Shown here piece after piece: positions 1-6,187 of a stretch of 8,004 nt of DNA; the stretch's first letter is position 1, and each line of letters opens with the position of its first letter. The stretch comes from Clostridiales bacterium (GTDB taxonomy: Bacteria; Bacillota_A; Clostridia; Oscillospirales; Oscillospiraceae). Below the pieces are notes generated by a model. That model had not been told where the DNA came from and made no database searches. It saw only the letters and a list, made by a program, of their open reading frames with translations. The position numbers were made by a program, and so were the translations under genes. The stretch lies in the NCBI GenBank assembly GCA_022777455.1, contig JALFGI010000271.1, positions 1 to 8,004 on the forward strand, given 5' to 3'.

Positions 1-53
1 GGTGTGATATCCGGGACTCCTGGGTACCGCCCGGTAACGCTTTTGCAGGCTAA
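1..53 (+). CDS. Possible 3' end of an unidentified gene (partial)
   Basis: In the third plus-strand frame (first full codon at 3) the window opens in a sense frame that reads CDIRDSWVPPGNAFAG and stops at TAA 51-53. I do not recognise the peptide, and 16 codons are too few to prove coding. The main support is positional: the stop coincides exactly with the first bases of repeat copy A, just as the stop of the kinase gene at the other end of the window coincides with the first bases of repeat D. The first frame is also open (to TAA at 121-123) but runs into the repeat, which makes it less likely. The stretch could equally be plain intergenic DNA. Confidence 0.25.
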   Translation, partial: CDIRDSWVPPGNAFAG

Positions 54-267
54 ATTGTTGTTTGGCGTACCGAAACCGACGCGCCCCTTGGCTCCCCCTA
101 TGGGGGAGCTGGCTGCCCCGTAAGGGGCAGACTGAGAGGGCAACACGGTGTGTAAGGATGCCGTTGCCTTCTCTGCGGCACCCTCTCAGTCAGCCTGCCG
201 GCTGCCAGCTCTCCCAAAGGGAGAGCCAAGGGGTGCTGCCGTATCTGCCCGCCAAATTACAATTTTA
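51..267 (-). repeat. Structured palindromic repeat, copy A
   Basis: A 217-base nested palindrome. Its ends are imperfect inverted repeats, TAAATTGTTGTTTGGCG at 51-67 and CGCCAAATTACAATTTTA at 250-267. Inside are a closing stem (84-90 with 227-233), hairpin GCTCCCCC/GGGGGAGC (91-98/102-109), hairpin CTGCCCC/GGGGCAG (113-119/124-130), a central stem CTGAGAGGG/CCCTCTCAG (132-140/181-189), hairpin CAGCC/GGCTG (191-195/200-204) and hairpin GCTCTCCC/GGGAGAGC (208-215/219-226). The middle, 141-180, is unlike the other copies. Its reverse complement aligns with copies B and C over the full length, so it is given the minus strand relative to them. There is no ORF of note, so it is a non-coding MITE-like or REP-like element. 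Confidence 0.85.
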
Positions 268-282
268 TAAACCGATACGAGC

Positions 283-320
283 AAAAACGCTGCCCCAGGG
301 AAATGAGGCAGCGTTCTTTT
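283..320 (-). terminator. Rho-independent terminator of the ygiQ-family gene, probably bidirectional
   Basis: An inverted repeat, AACGCTGCC at 286-294 and GGCAGCGTT at 307-315, forms a nine-pair GC-rich stem. It is extended by a G-U and a G-C pair when read on the minus strand, around an eight-base loop (297-304). On the minus strand it is followed by five U (287-283), and it begins six bases after the ygiQ stop codon. On the plus strand the right arm is followed by CTTTTTT, so it may also stop rightward transcripts. The G-U pair is a mismatch in the plus-strand RNA, which favours the minus strand as the main user. Confidence 0.85.
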
Positions 321-2234
321 TTATCGTTTTTTGATGATTTTCCCTTTTGCGGCGGGGGCTTTCTTTGGGGGTTCTTTCCTTTGCGGGGCGTTCTTTTTTA
401 CCGTGGCGGCCTTCTTCGGCGGGGCGGCATGTCCTCCTGCTTTGGGGGGTACGGCCCGGATCAGGCATTTGGGGCCGGAGCCGATCAGGTCTTCCCGGTG
501 GGCGGCAATCAGGGCCTCCCGAACCAGGTAATAATTCTTGGGATTCCGGTACTGGATCAGGGCCCGCTGCATGGCTTTCTCATGAGGGTCGGTGGGGACG
601 TACACCCGTTCCATGGTCCGGGGGTCCAGGCCGGTGTAGTACATCACCGTGGACAATGTGGAGGGGGTGGGGTAGAAGTCCTGCACCTGCTCCGGGTTGT
701 AGCCCATTTCCCGGATGTACTCCGCCAGCTCCACGGCCTCGGCCATGGTGGAGCCGGGGTGGCTGGACATGAGATAGGGCACCAGGTACTGATTCATCCC
801 GTACTGCTTGTTCAATGCGAAATACTTGTCCACGAACCGGTTGTACACGGCGTTTCTGGGTTTGCCCATCCGGCAGAGCACCGCGTCGGACACATGCTCC
901 GGGGCAACCTTCAGCTGGCCGGAGATGTGGTACTGCACCAGTTCCCTGAAAAAGGTATCCTTTTTGTCGGCCAGGAGATAGTCAAACCGGATGCCGGAGC
1001 GGACGAACACCTTCTTCACCCCGGGGATTTTCCGGAGCTTGCGCAGCAGGGAAACATAGTCGGAGTGGTCGGCATTCATGTTTTTGCAGGGGGTGGGGTA
1101 GAGGCACTGACGCCCGCCGCAGGCGCCCTTCGTCAGCTGCTTTTCGCAGGCGGGGTGGCGGAAATTGGCGGTGGGGCCGCCTACATCGTGGATGTAGCCC
1201 TTGAAATCCTTGTCCTTCACCATGCGCTCCGCTTCCTTCAGGATGGATTCATGGCTTCTCACCTGGACGATGCGCCCCTGGTGGAAGGTGAGGGCGCAGA
1301 AGGAGCAGGCCCCGAAGCAGCCCCGGTTGCTCACCAGGCTGAACTTCACCTCTTCAATGGCGGGCACGCCCCCGGCTTTTTCGTAGCTGGGGTGGTAGGT
1401 GCGGCAGTAGGGCAGATCATACACGGCATCCATCTCCGCGGTGGTCAGGGGCTTCTGGGGCGGGTTCTGCACCACGTATTCCCGGCCGTACTGCTCTGCC
1501 AGCCGCTTGGCGGTGAAGGGGTCGCAGTTGCTGTACTGGATTTTGAAGGATTCGGCGTAGGCGCGCTTGTTCTTCTTCACTTCCTCGAAGGGCGGCAGCA
1601 CAATGGTGGGGAAGCTTTCGTCCAATTCGGCGGTTTTGAATACCGTGCCGTCGATGTAGGTGATGTCCTTCACGTCCATGCCGGCGTTCAGAGCGTCGGC
1701 GATTTCAATGATGCTCTTTTCTCCCATGCCGTACATCAGCAGATCTGCCTGGGAGTCCAGCAAAATGGAGCGCTTCATGCTTTCGGACCAGTAGTCGTAG
1801 TGCCCCAGCCGCCGCAGGCTGGCTTCGATGCCGCCGATGAGGATGGGCACATCCCGGTAGGTCTGGCGGATCAGGTTGCAGTACACCACGGTGGCGTAGT
1901 CCGGCCGCTTGCCCATCACCCCACCGGGGGTGAAGGCGTCGGTTTTCCGCCGGTGCTTGGTGACGGAGTAGTGGTTGACCATGCTGTCCATGTTGCCGCC
2001 GGACACCAGAAAGCCCAGCCGGGGCCGGCCGAACACATCGATGGATTTGGGGTTCTTCCAGTCCGGCTGGGGGATCATCCCCACGCTGTAGCCATGGGAT
2101 TCCAGAATCCGGCTGATGATGGCGTGGCCGAAGGAGGGATGGTCCACATAGGCATCGCCGCATACATATACAAAATCGCACTGCTCCCAGCCGCGATCTT
2201 CCATTTCCTGCTTGGTAATGGGCAGAAATTCCAT
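321..2234 (-). CDS. YgiQ-family radical SAM protein (UPF0313)
   Basis: A 637-residue cytosolic iron-sulfur enzyme of the YgiQ family; the reaction it catalyses is not established. The radical SAM signature CFGACSFC gives C306, C310 and C313, which should hold the 4Fe-4S cluster that cleaves S-adenosylmethionine. The region before it (about 1-290, with [20 protein letters not shown] and [18 protein letters not shown]) matches the family's N-terminal domain, and a family C-terminal domain follows ([14 protein letters not shown] near 522-535). A second cysteine group (C363, C372, C377, C383) is typical of the family and may bind metal (inference). The last 40 residues are a Lys/Pro/Ala-rich tail. 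I chose ATG at 2234 because AAGGAG (2241-2246) lies six bases upstream; an in-frame start 16 codons earlier would sit in repeat copy B. It is transcribed leftward, 263 bases after the sugar transferase, and no clear promoter of its own is visible. Family identity is secure; function is not. Confidence 0.95.
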   Translation of the reverse strand: MEFLPITKQEMEDRGWEQCDFVYVCGDAYVDHPSFGHAIISRILESHGYSVGMIPQPDWKNPKSIDVFGRPRLGFLVSGGNMDSMVNHYSVTKHRRKTDAFTPGGVMGKRPDYATVVYCNLIRQTYRDVPILIGGIEASLRRLGHYDYWSESMKRSILLDSQADLLMYGMGEKSIIEIADALNAGMDVKDITYIDGTVFKTAELDESFPTIVLPPFEEVKKNKRAYAESFKIQYSNCDPFTAKRLAEQYGREYVVQNPPQKPLTTAEMDAVYDLPYCRTYHPSYEKAGGVPAIEEVKFSLVSNRGCFGACSFCALTFHQGRIVQVRSHESILKEAERMVKDKDFKGYIHDVGGPTANFRHPACEKQLTKGACGGRQCLYPTPCKNMNADHSDYVSLLRKLRKIPGVKKVFVRSGIRFDYLLADKKDTFFRELVQYHISGQLKVAPEHVSDAVLCRMGKPRNAVYNRFVDKYFALNKQYGMNQYLVPYLMSSHPGSTMAEAVELAEYIREMGYNPEQVQDFYPTPSTLSTVMYYTGLDPRTMERVYVPTDPHEKAMQRALIQYRNPKNYYLVREALIAAHREDLIGSGPKCLIRAVPPKAGGHAAPPKKAATVKKNAPQRKEPPKKAPAAKGKIIKKR

Positions 2235-2248
2235 AGTAATCTCCTTGA

Positions 2249-2465
2249 CAAATTGAAAGATGGTGGGCAGATACGGCAGCACCCCCTTGGCTCTCCCTTT
2301 GGGAGAGCTGTCAGCCGAACAGGCTGACTGAGAGGGTACCGCAGTAAGATAATGGCAGCCGAAATCGATGTGTTGCCCTCTCAGGCTGCCCCCTACGGGG
2401 CAGCCAGCTCCCCCATAGGGGGAGCCAAGGGGTGCGTCCGTTCCGGTATGCCAAATTACACATTA
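2249..2465 (+). repeat. Structured palindromic repeat, copy B
   Basis: A 217-base element aligning end to end with copy C in the same orientation and with copy A inverted. The left terminus (from 2249) is degraded: 14 of 18 bases match the consensus AAATTGTAATTTGGCGGG. The right terminus reads GCCAAATTACACATTA (2450-2465). It keeps the hairpin GGCTCTCCC/GGGAGAGCT, the CAGCC/GGCTG hairpin, the CTGAGAGGG/CCCTCTCAG pairing, the GCTGCCCC/GGGGCAGC hairpin and the GCTCCCCC/GGGGGAGC hairpin. It shares GGGCAGATACGGCAGCACCC near the left end with copy A but not with C, so A and B are the closer pair. It fills nearly all the space between the two minus-strand genes and its left end is next to the ygiQ ribosome binding site. 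Confidence 0.85.
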
Positions 2466-2497
2466 ACGATGTTCCAACTTCGGGTGCTTGAACAAAA

Positions 2498-3943
2498 TTA
2501 CATGGACCCGTCCTTTTTCAGCACGGCCCGGATGGTCTGCAACAGAATCCGGAGGTCCAGTCCGATGCTCCATTCCCGGATGTACTTCTTGTCCAGCTCT
2601 ACCACCTGCTCAAAGTCTGTGATCTTGCTCCGGCCGCTGACCTGCCACATGCCGGTGATGCCGGGCTTGATGGCCAGCCTGGCCCGGTGGTGCAGGTCGT
2701 ATTTCTCCCATTCGTCCACCGTGGGCGGCCGGGTGCCCACCAGGGACAGGTCCCCCTTCAGTACGTTAAAGAACTGGGGGAATTCGTCCAGGCTGTAGTC
2801 CCGGATGAAATTGCCAATGCCTTTTTTCACGGTGCCGTCGGGGCGTTTTTTGCAGCCGATGATCCGGGGGTCGTAGTCCAGCTTGAACATCAGTCCGCCG
2901 TCCACCCGGTTTTCGGCCATGAGCTCCGCCTTTCGGGCTTCTGCGTCAGGGTACATGCTGCGGAATTTATACATTTTAAACTGCTTTCCGTTTTTGCCCA
3001 CTCTGGTCTGGGTGAAGAAAATGGGGCCGGGGGATTTAATGAAGATCATGGGCCCGATGATCACCGTAAGCATCAGGGTCAGGATACTTCCGATCAGGCC
3101 GCCTACAATGTCCATGGTTCGTTTCAGAATGATCTCGGGATAGGTGGCCATACTCAGGCCGACGGTAAGCACCTGCTTGCCGGCGATTTTCTCGATCTCC
3201 TGCCGCTGCCATTCCAGCCGGGTGGAGCCATGGATCTCAACATGGACCACGATGCCCATTTCCACCAGCTTGTCCACCAGCTCGTCGGGATAGGGCTGGG
3301 AGCCGGGGAGGGATACCACTGCCTCGTCCACCCATTCCCGGCACAGGAAGGGCAGAATCGTTTCCCGGGTGGTGTTGATGGGGACTCTGCGGATGCTGCC
3401 TTCCGCCCGGTCCGCGTCCAGCAGGCAGATGCCCACCAGCAAGTAGCGGGGCTCCTGGAGGTAGCGCGCCACAACATCCTTCGCCTGATCGCAGGTGGTG
3501 AGAATGTACAGCGCGGAGCGGTCCGGACGGAATTTCGCGTGGCGCAGGAATCGCTTCCAGCCAAGGCGGACCAGATAGGAAAAAATCACATAGAATATCG
3601 CGAAACTGCCCAGCACGATTCGGGAGTAGGTGGCGCCGGTTTTGGTGGCAAACAGGTAGAGGGTGATGATCATTTCCACCATGGCCACATGCTTCACCGT
3701 GGCGGAGAATTCTCTGAAATAGCCCCGGCGCAGCACGTTTTTCATGGTTTCATTGATGACCAGCACCGCAAAATCCACCAGCGTGAGAATCACAGCCAGG
3801 TCGACATAGTGTTCGTCCTGGTAAGGGCTGCACCAGCCGTGGCGATACAGGTAGGCTGCCACAAATGCCACGTTCAGGCAAAGCATATCCAGGATGATAA
3901 AGTCGATATGTTTTACCCAGCTCTGGGTATTCTTTTTATACAT
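2498..3943 (-). CDS. Polyprenyl-phosphate sugar-1-phosphate transferase (exopolysaccharide initiating glycosyltransferase)
   Basis: A 481-residue integral membrane enzyme of the WbaP/CpsE type. The family moves a sugar-1-phosphate from a UDP-sugar to undecaprenyl phosphate, the first committed step of exopolysaccharide, capsule or O-antigen assembly. Hydrophobic segments lie near 13-33, 47-64, 85-100 and 108-127. A cytosolic nucleotide-binding-like region follows (about 140-260), then a membrane helix (about 279-302) and the catalytic bacterial sugar transferase domain to the C-terminus. Visible motifs are KRTMDIVGG (274-282), FTQTRVGKNG, MYKFRSM (324-330), SLDEFPQFFNVLKGDLSLVG with the catalytic Asp-Glu pair D386-E387, GTRPP, and KPGITGMWQVSGRS. 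Length and order are normal for the long form. The start ATG at 3943 has AGAGGA (3951-3956) seven bases upstream. The sugar specificity cannot be read from the sequence. No other glycan gene is in the window, so it is either isolated or at the edge of a locus split by rearrangement. Confidence 0.94.
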   Translation of the reverse strand: MYKKNTQSWVKHIDFIILDMLCLNVAFVAAYLYRHGWCSPYQDEHYVDLAVILTLVDFAVLVINETMKNVLRRGYFREFSATVKHVAMVEMIITLYLFATKTGATYSRIVLGSFAIFYVIFSYLVRLGWKRFLRHAKFRPDRSALYILTTCDQAKDVVARYLQEPRYLLVGICLLDADRAEGSIRRVPINTTRETILPFLCREWVDEAVVSLPGSQPYPDELVDKLVEMGIVVHVEIHGSTRLEWQRQEIEKIAGKQVLTVGLSMATYPEIILKRTMDIVGGLIGSILTLMLTVIIGPMIFIKSPGPIFFTQTRVGKNGKQFKMYKFRSMYPDAEARKAELMAENRVDGGLMFKLDYDPRIIGCKKRPDGTVKKGIGNFIRDYSLDEFPQFFNVLKGDLSLVGTRPPTVDEWEKYDLHHRARLAIKPGITGMWQVSGRSKITDFEQVVELDKKYIREWSIGLDLRILLQTIRAVLKKDGSM

Positions 3944-3969
3944 TCCCCAATCCTCTGTCTTTCCTGTGC

Positions 3970-3996
3970 TCAGGCTCCCGGGCGCCTGAATTTTTT
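3970..3996 (+). terminator. Hairpin with T-tract; also a 5'-end hairpin of the sugar transferase mRNA
   Basis: TCAGGC (3970-3975) and GCCTGA (3984-3989) form a six-pair stem around an eight-base loop. On the plus strand this is followed by six T (3991-3996), which is terminator-like, though no plus-strand gene precedes it. On the minus strand the stem falls within about four bases of the predicted transcript start, where it could act as a 5' stabilising hairpin. Either role is an inference. Confidence 0.35.
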
Positions 3997-3999
3997 ATA

Positions 4000-4028
4000 A
4001 AGATACCACACCGTTTCCACAAAATCAA
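4000..4028 (-). promoter_or_regulatory. Sigma-A-type promoter of the sugar transferase gene
   Basis: Read on the minus strand: TTGATT (4028-4023), a 17-base spacer and TATCTT (4005-4000). Each hexamer matches the consensus at four of six positions with ideal spacing. The predicted start near 3993 gives a leader of about 50 bases before the ATG at 3943. The surroundings are AT-rich compared with the coding DNA. Confidence 0.6.
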
Positions 4029-4130
4029 TAGATATTATTTCCATGGAAATTAAGGAATTCATTTGAATTGAATGGGATTCCACAGGGATTCCTCCTGTTT
4101 TCCCCTTTTAGATGGGTGAAAACGGGAAAG
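4029..4130. promoter_or_regulatory. Cluster of short palindromes upstream of the sugar transferase promoter
   Basis: Three dyads lie in about 90 bases: a perfect 14-base palindrome ATTTCCATGGAAAT at 4037-4050, AATTCA-TT-TGAATT at 4056-4069, and GTTTTC/GAAAAC at 4097-4102/4118-4123 with an inner CCC/GGG. The first lies eight bases upstream of the -35 box of the minus-strand promoter, a position that would suit an activator or repressor. No regulator gene is next to it and I do not recognise the motifs, so operator function is only a suggestion. The remainder of this AT-rich stretch up to 4197 shows no ORF. Confidence 0.35.
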
Positions 4131-4197
4131 AGAAAGAGCAACAAAAATCAGCGATAAAATTTAAATATGACCTTGCCCGCTCAACCCGGCAGAGCGG

Positions 4198-4417
4198 TTA
4201 ATTGTAATTTGGCGGGCTGGTGCCCGCAGCGCCCTTGGCTCTCCCTTTGGGAGAGCTGTCAGCCGTCAGGCTGACTGAGAGGGTACCATAGTAAGACCAC
4301 CGCATCCGCGAACCAAATTGTGCCGCCCTCTCAGTCTGCCCCCAAGGGGTGCAGCCAGCTACCCCATAGGGGGAGCCAAGTGCTGCGGCGATCAACGGTT
4401 CCCCAAATCACAATTCG
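4198..4417 (+). repeat. Structured palindromic repeat, copy C
   Basis: A 220-base element in the same orientation as copy B. The left terminus TTAATTGTAATTTGGCGGG (4198-4216) is the best preserved in the window; the right terminus is CCCCAAATCACAATTCG (4401-4417). The arms beginning CTTGGCTCTCCC and ending GGGGGAGCCAAG are shared with A and B, as are the internal hairpins and the CTGAGAGGG/CCCTCTCAG pairing. The bases just inside each terminus differ from A and B, so this copy is an older or separate branch. It sits in the divergent region and ends 21 bases before the -35 box of the cardiolipin synthase promoter, so it insulates that promoter from the sugar transferase control sites. Confidence 0.85.
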
Positions 4418-4438
4418 CCGGGCAAAGGCGAAAGAATA

Positions 4439-4467
4439 TTGAAATATGTCACATCGGGTGGTATAGT
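4439..4467 (+). promoter_or_regulatory. Sigma-A-type promoter of the cardiolipin synthase gene
   Basis: TTGAAA (4439-4444), a 17-base spacer and TATAGT (4462-4467). The hexamers match the consensus at five of six (TTGACA) and five of six (TATAAT) positions. The start would be near 4474, giving a leader of about 35 bases that holds the GGAGG at 4497-4501. This is the strongest promoter-like sequence in the window. Confidence 0.75.
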
Positions 4468-4508
4468 AAAGTGTAAAATGTTTTCTGTCGGCTTTTGGAG
4501 GAACGCTT

Positions 4509-6083
4509 ATGAACGAAGAAACGAATCAGGGCCTGAATCTTCTGCGGAAGGGACAAAAAGGAATCATCCATTTGATCTTCAGCCGGCTGGGGCTGATTCT
4601 GCTGTTGCTGGCCTTTCACGTATTTCTATTGTTCTGCGTCTTTCACTGGTTTGCCAATTTCCTTCCCCATCTTTACGGCGGTACCATCCTCTTTACCACG
4701 GCCATGGTGCTCTATCTGCTCAACAGCCGGATGGACGCATCCGCAAAGATCACCTGGCTGATTGTGATTCTGCTTTTGCCGGTATTTGGGGCGCTGCTGT
4801 TTTGTTACACCCAAAGCGATCTTGGTCACCGCACGCTGAAAAAGCGGATGAATCAGCTGATTGATCAGACCGGGCAGAGCATCCCCCAATCCGGTGACGT
4901 GCTGGACCGGCTGACCCGGGAGGCGCCCAGCGCGGCGGCTCTGGCCCACTATCTCCGGCGCACCGGGTGCTATCCGGTTTATGACGGCACGGATGTGACG
5001 TATTTCCCCTTGGGAGAGCAGATGTGGGAGGAGATGCTGCGGCAGCTGGAGGAAGCGAAGCATTTCATTTTCCTGGAATATTTCATTGTGGAGGAAGGTG
5101 TGATGTGGGGCAAGCTGCTGGAGCTTCTGGCCCGCAAGGCGAAGGAGGGCGTGGAGGTCCGGGTGATGTACGACGGCACCTGCGAGTTTACAAAATTGCC
5201 CCACGACTATCCCCGGCGGCTCAGGGCCCTGGGCATTCAGTGCAAAATGTTTGCTCCGGTGACTCCCTTCGTCTCCACCCACTACAATTACCGGGATCAC
5301 CGCAAAATCCTGGTGATTGACGGACATACGGCCTTTACCGGCGGTGTGAACCTGGCGGATGAATATATCAACCGCAGGAGCAGGTTCGGCCATTGGAAGG
5401 ACGTTGCCATTATGCTGAAGGGGGAGGCGGTGAAGAGCTTCACCCTGATGTTCCTGCAGACCTGGAGCATCGACGAAAAGCAGCCGGAGTTTGACAAGTA
5501 CCTGTCCTATCCCACCTTCCCGCCGGAAAAAGCCAAGGGGTATGTGATTCCCTACGGCGACTGCCCCCTGGACCAGGACAAGGTGGGGGAGCGGGTTTAT
5601 ATGGATATCCTCAATCGGGCCCAGCGGTATGTCCATATCATGACGCCGTACCTGATCTTGGACAATGAAATGGAGACGGCACTGAAATTCGCGGCGGAGC
5701 GAGGGGTGGATGTAGTGCTGATTCTGCCGGGGGTGACGGATAGTCCAGCCGCCCACGCCCTGGCCTGGACCCACTATGCCTCCTTGCTGGATTCGGGTGT
5801 TCAGATTTATGAGTACACACCGGGTTTTGTCCACGCCAAGGTGTTTGTCAGCGACGATCAGGAGGCGGTGGTGGGCACCATCAATATGGATTACCGCAGC
5901 CTGTACCACCATTTTGAGTGCGCCGCCTACCTGCGGGAGGTTCCCTGTATTTCCCAGATTCAGGAGGATTTCCGGCAGACCCTCTCCAAATGCCGCAGGA
6001 TCACCCCCCAGTCCGCCCGAAAGGTGAAATTCAGCCGCAGGCTGATGGGTGTCCTTCTGAAAGCCGTTGCGCCGCTGATGTGA
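4509..6083 (+). CDS. cls: Cardiolipin synthase (phospholipase D superfamily)
   Basis: A 524-residue membrane enzyme that condenses two phosphatidylglycerol molecules to cardiolipin and glycerol on the inner face of the membrane. The N-terminus has hydrophobic helices near 23-50, 57-72 and 82-100, the usual membrane part of bacterial Cls. Two phospholipase D motifs follow: HRKILVID with H264, K266 and D271, then GGVNLADEY; and HAKVFVSD with H442, K444 and D449, then GTINMDYRSLYHHFE. Both HKD triads are complete, so the enzyme should be active. Length is normal for the family. The ATG at 4509 has GGAGG (4497-4501) seven bases upstream and its own promoter. Downstream hairpins probably end the transcript, so it appears to be monocistronic. 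Organisms of this group often carry more than one cls gene; which paralogue this is cannot be told. A minor alternative is another PLD-family phosphatidyltransferase. Confidence 0.95.
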   Translation: MNEETNQGLNLLRKGQKGIIHLIFSRLGLILLLLAFHVFLLFCVFHWFANFLPHLYGGTILFTTAMVLYLLNSRMDASAKITWLIVILLLPVFGALLFCYTQSDLGHRTLKKRMNQLIDQTGQSIPQSGDVLDRLTREAPSAAALAHYLRRTGCYPVYDGTDVTYFPLGEQMWEEMLRQLEEAKHFIFLEYFIVEEGVMWGKLLELLARKAKEGVEVRVMYDGTCEFTKLPHDYPRRLRALGIQCKMFAPVTPFVSTHYNYRDHRKILVIDGHTAFTGGVNLADEYINRRSRFGHWKDVAIMLKGEAVKSFTLMFLQTWSIDEKQPEFDKYLSYPTFPPEKAKGYVIPYGDCPLDQDKVGERVYMDILNRAQRYVHIMTPYLILDNEMETALKFAAERGVDVVLILPGVTDSPAAHALAWTHYASLLDSGVQIYEYTPGFVHAKVFVSDDQEAVVGTINMDYRSLYHHFECAAYLREVPCISQIQEDFRQTLSKCRRITPQSARKVKFSRRLMGVLLKAVAPLM

Positions 6084-6084
6084 T

Positions 6085-6103
6085 GGATGGATGGGTTCCA
6101 TCC
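6085..6103 (+). other. Small hairpin just after the cls stop codon
   Basis: GGATGGA (6085-6091) and TCCATCC (6097-6103) form a seven-pair stem with a five-base loop, starting one base after the stop codon. No U-tract follows, so it is more likely a 3'-end protecting or pausing hairpin than a terminator. Confidence 0.4.
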
Positions 6104-6110
6104 CCAAATC

Positions 6111-6152
6111 CCCCGCTGTCAGAGCAAGGCAGCGGGGCTCCTCTTCTGACAG
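6111..6152 (+). terminator. GC-rich hairpin between cls and the aldolase gene, with an alternative pairing
   Basis: CCCCGCTG (6111-6118) and CAGCGGGG (6130-6137) form an eight-pair stem with an 11-base loop, followed by the pyrimidine-rich CTCCTCTTCTG rather than a clean U-run, so it is a weak candidate terminator for cls. A second perfect pairing, CTGTCAGA (6116-6123) with TCTGACAG (6145-6152), shares bases 6116-6118 with the first and cannot form at the same time. This could be an attenuator-like switch in the leader of the aldolase-kinase operon, or chance. I found no convincing separate promoter for the aldolase gene. Confidence 0.4.
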
Positions 6153-6187
6153 ACAGACCGCACTAAAACGTGAAAGGAGCGCCAACA

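Noticed and set aside
84..233. tRNA-like or structured ncRNA gene suggested by the multi-stem fold
   Set aside because: There is no anticodon arm, T-loop or CCA pattern, and the same fold recurs at several sites, so it is a repeat rather than a single RNA gene.
62..334. A 90-codon open frame across repeat copy A
   Set aside because: It reads straight through the palindromic hairpins and the terminator and is not preserved as a frame in copies B and C.
303..2327. A 674-codon open frame on the plus strand, opposite the ygiQ-family gene
   Set aside because: It is the antisense shadow of a GC-rich gene. Its product is low-complexity (rich in Gly, His, Val), has no recognisable domain, and no ribosome binding site stands before it, whereas the minus-strand product has clear radical SAM motifs.
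2352..2798. A 148-codon open frame starting in copy B and running into the sugar transferase antisense
   Set aside because: It is half repeat and half antisense, with no ribosome binding site and no counterpart at copy C.
2687..4000. A 437-codon open frame on the plus strand, opposite the sugar transferase
   Set aside because: Antisense shadow: the composition is His/Gly/Gln-rich, there is no motif or ribosome binding site, and the minus-strand gene has intact catalytic motifs.
51..4417. CRISPR array or tandem repeat array
   Set aside because: The three copies are about 2 kb apart, over 200 bases long and in mixed orientation, with no short regular spacers and no cas genes.
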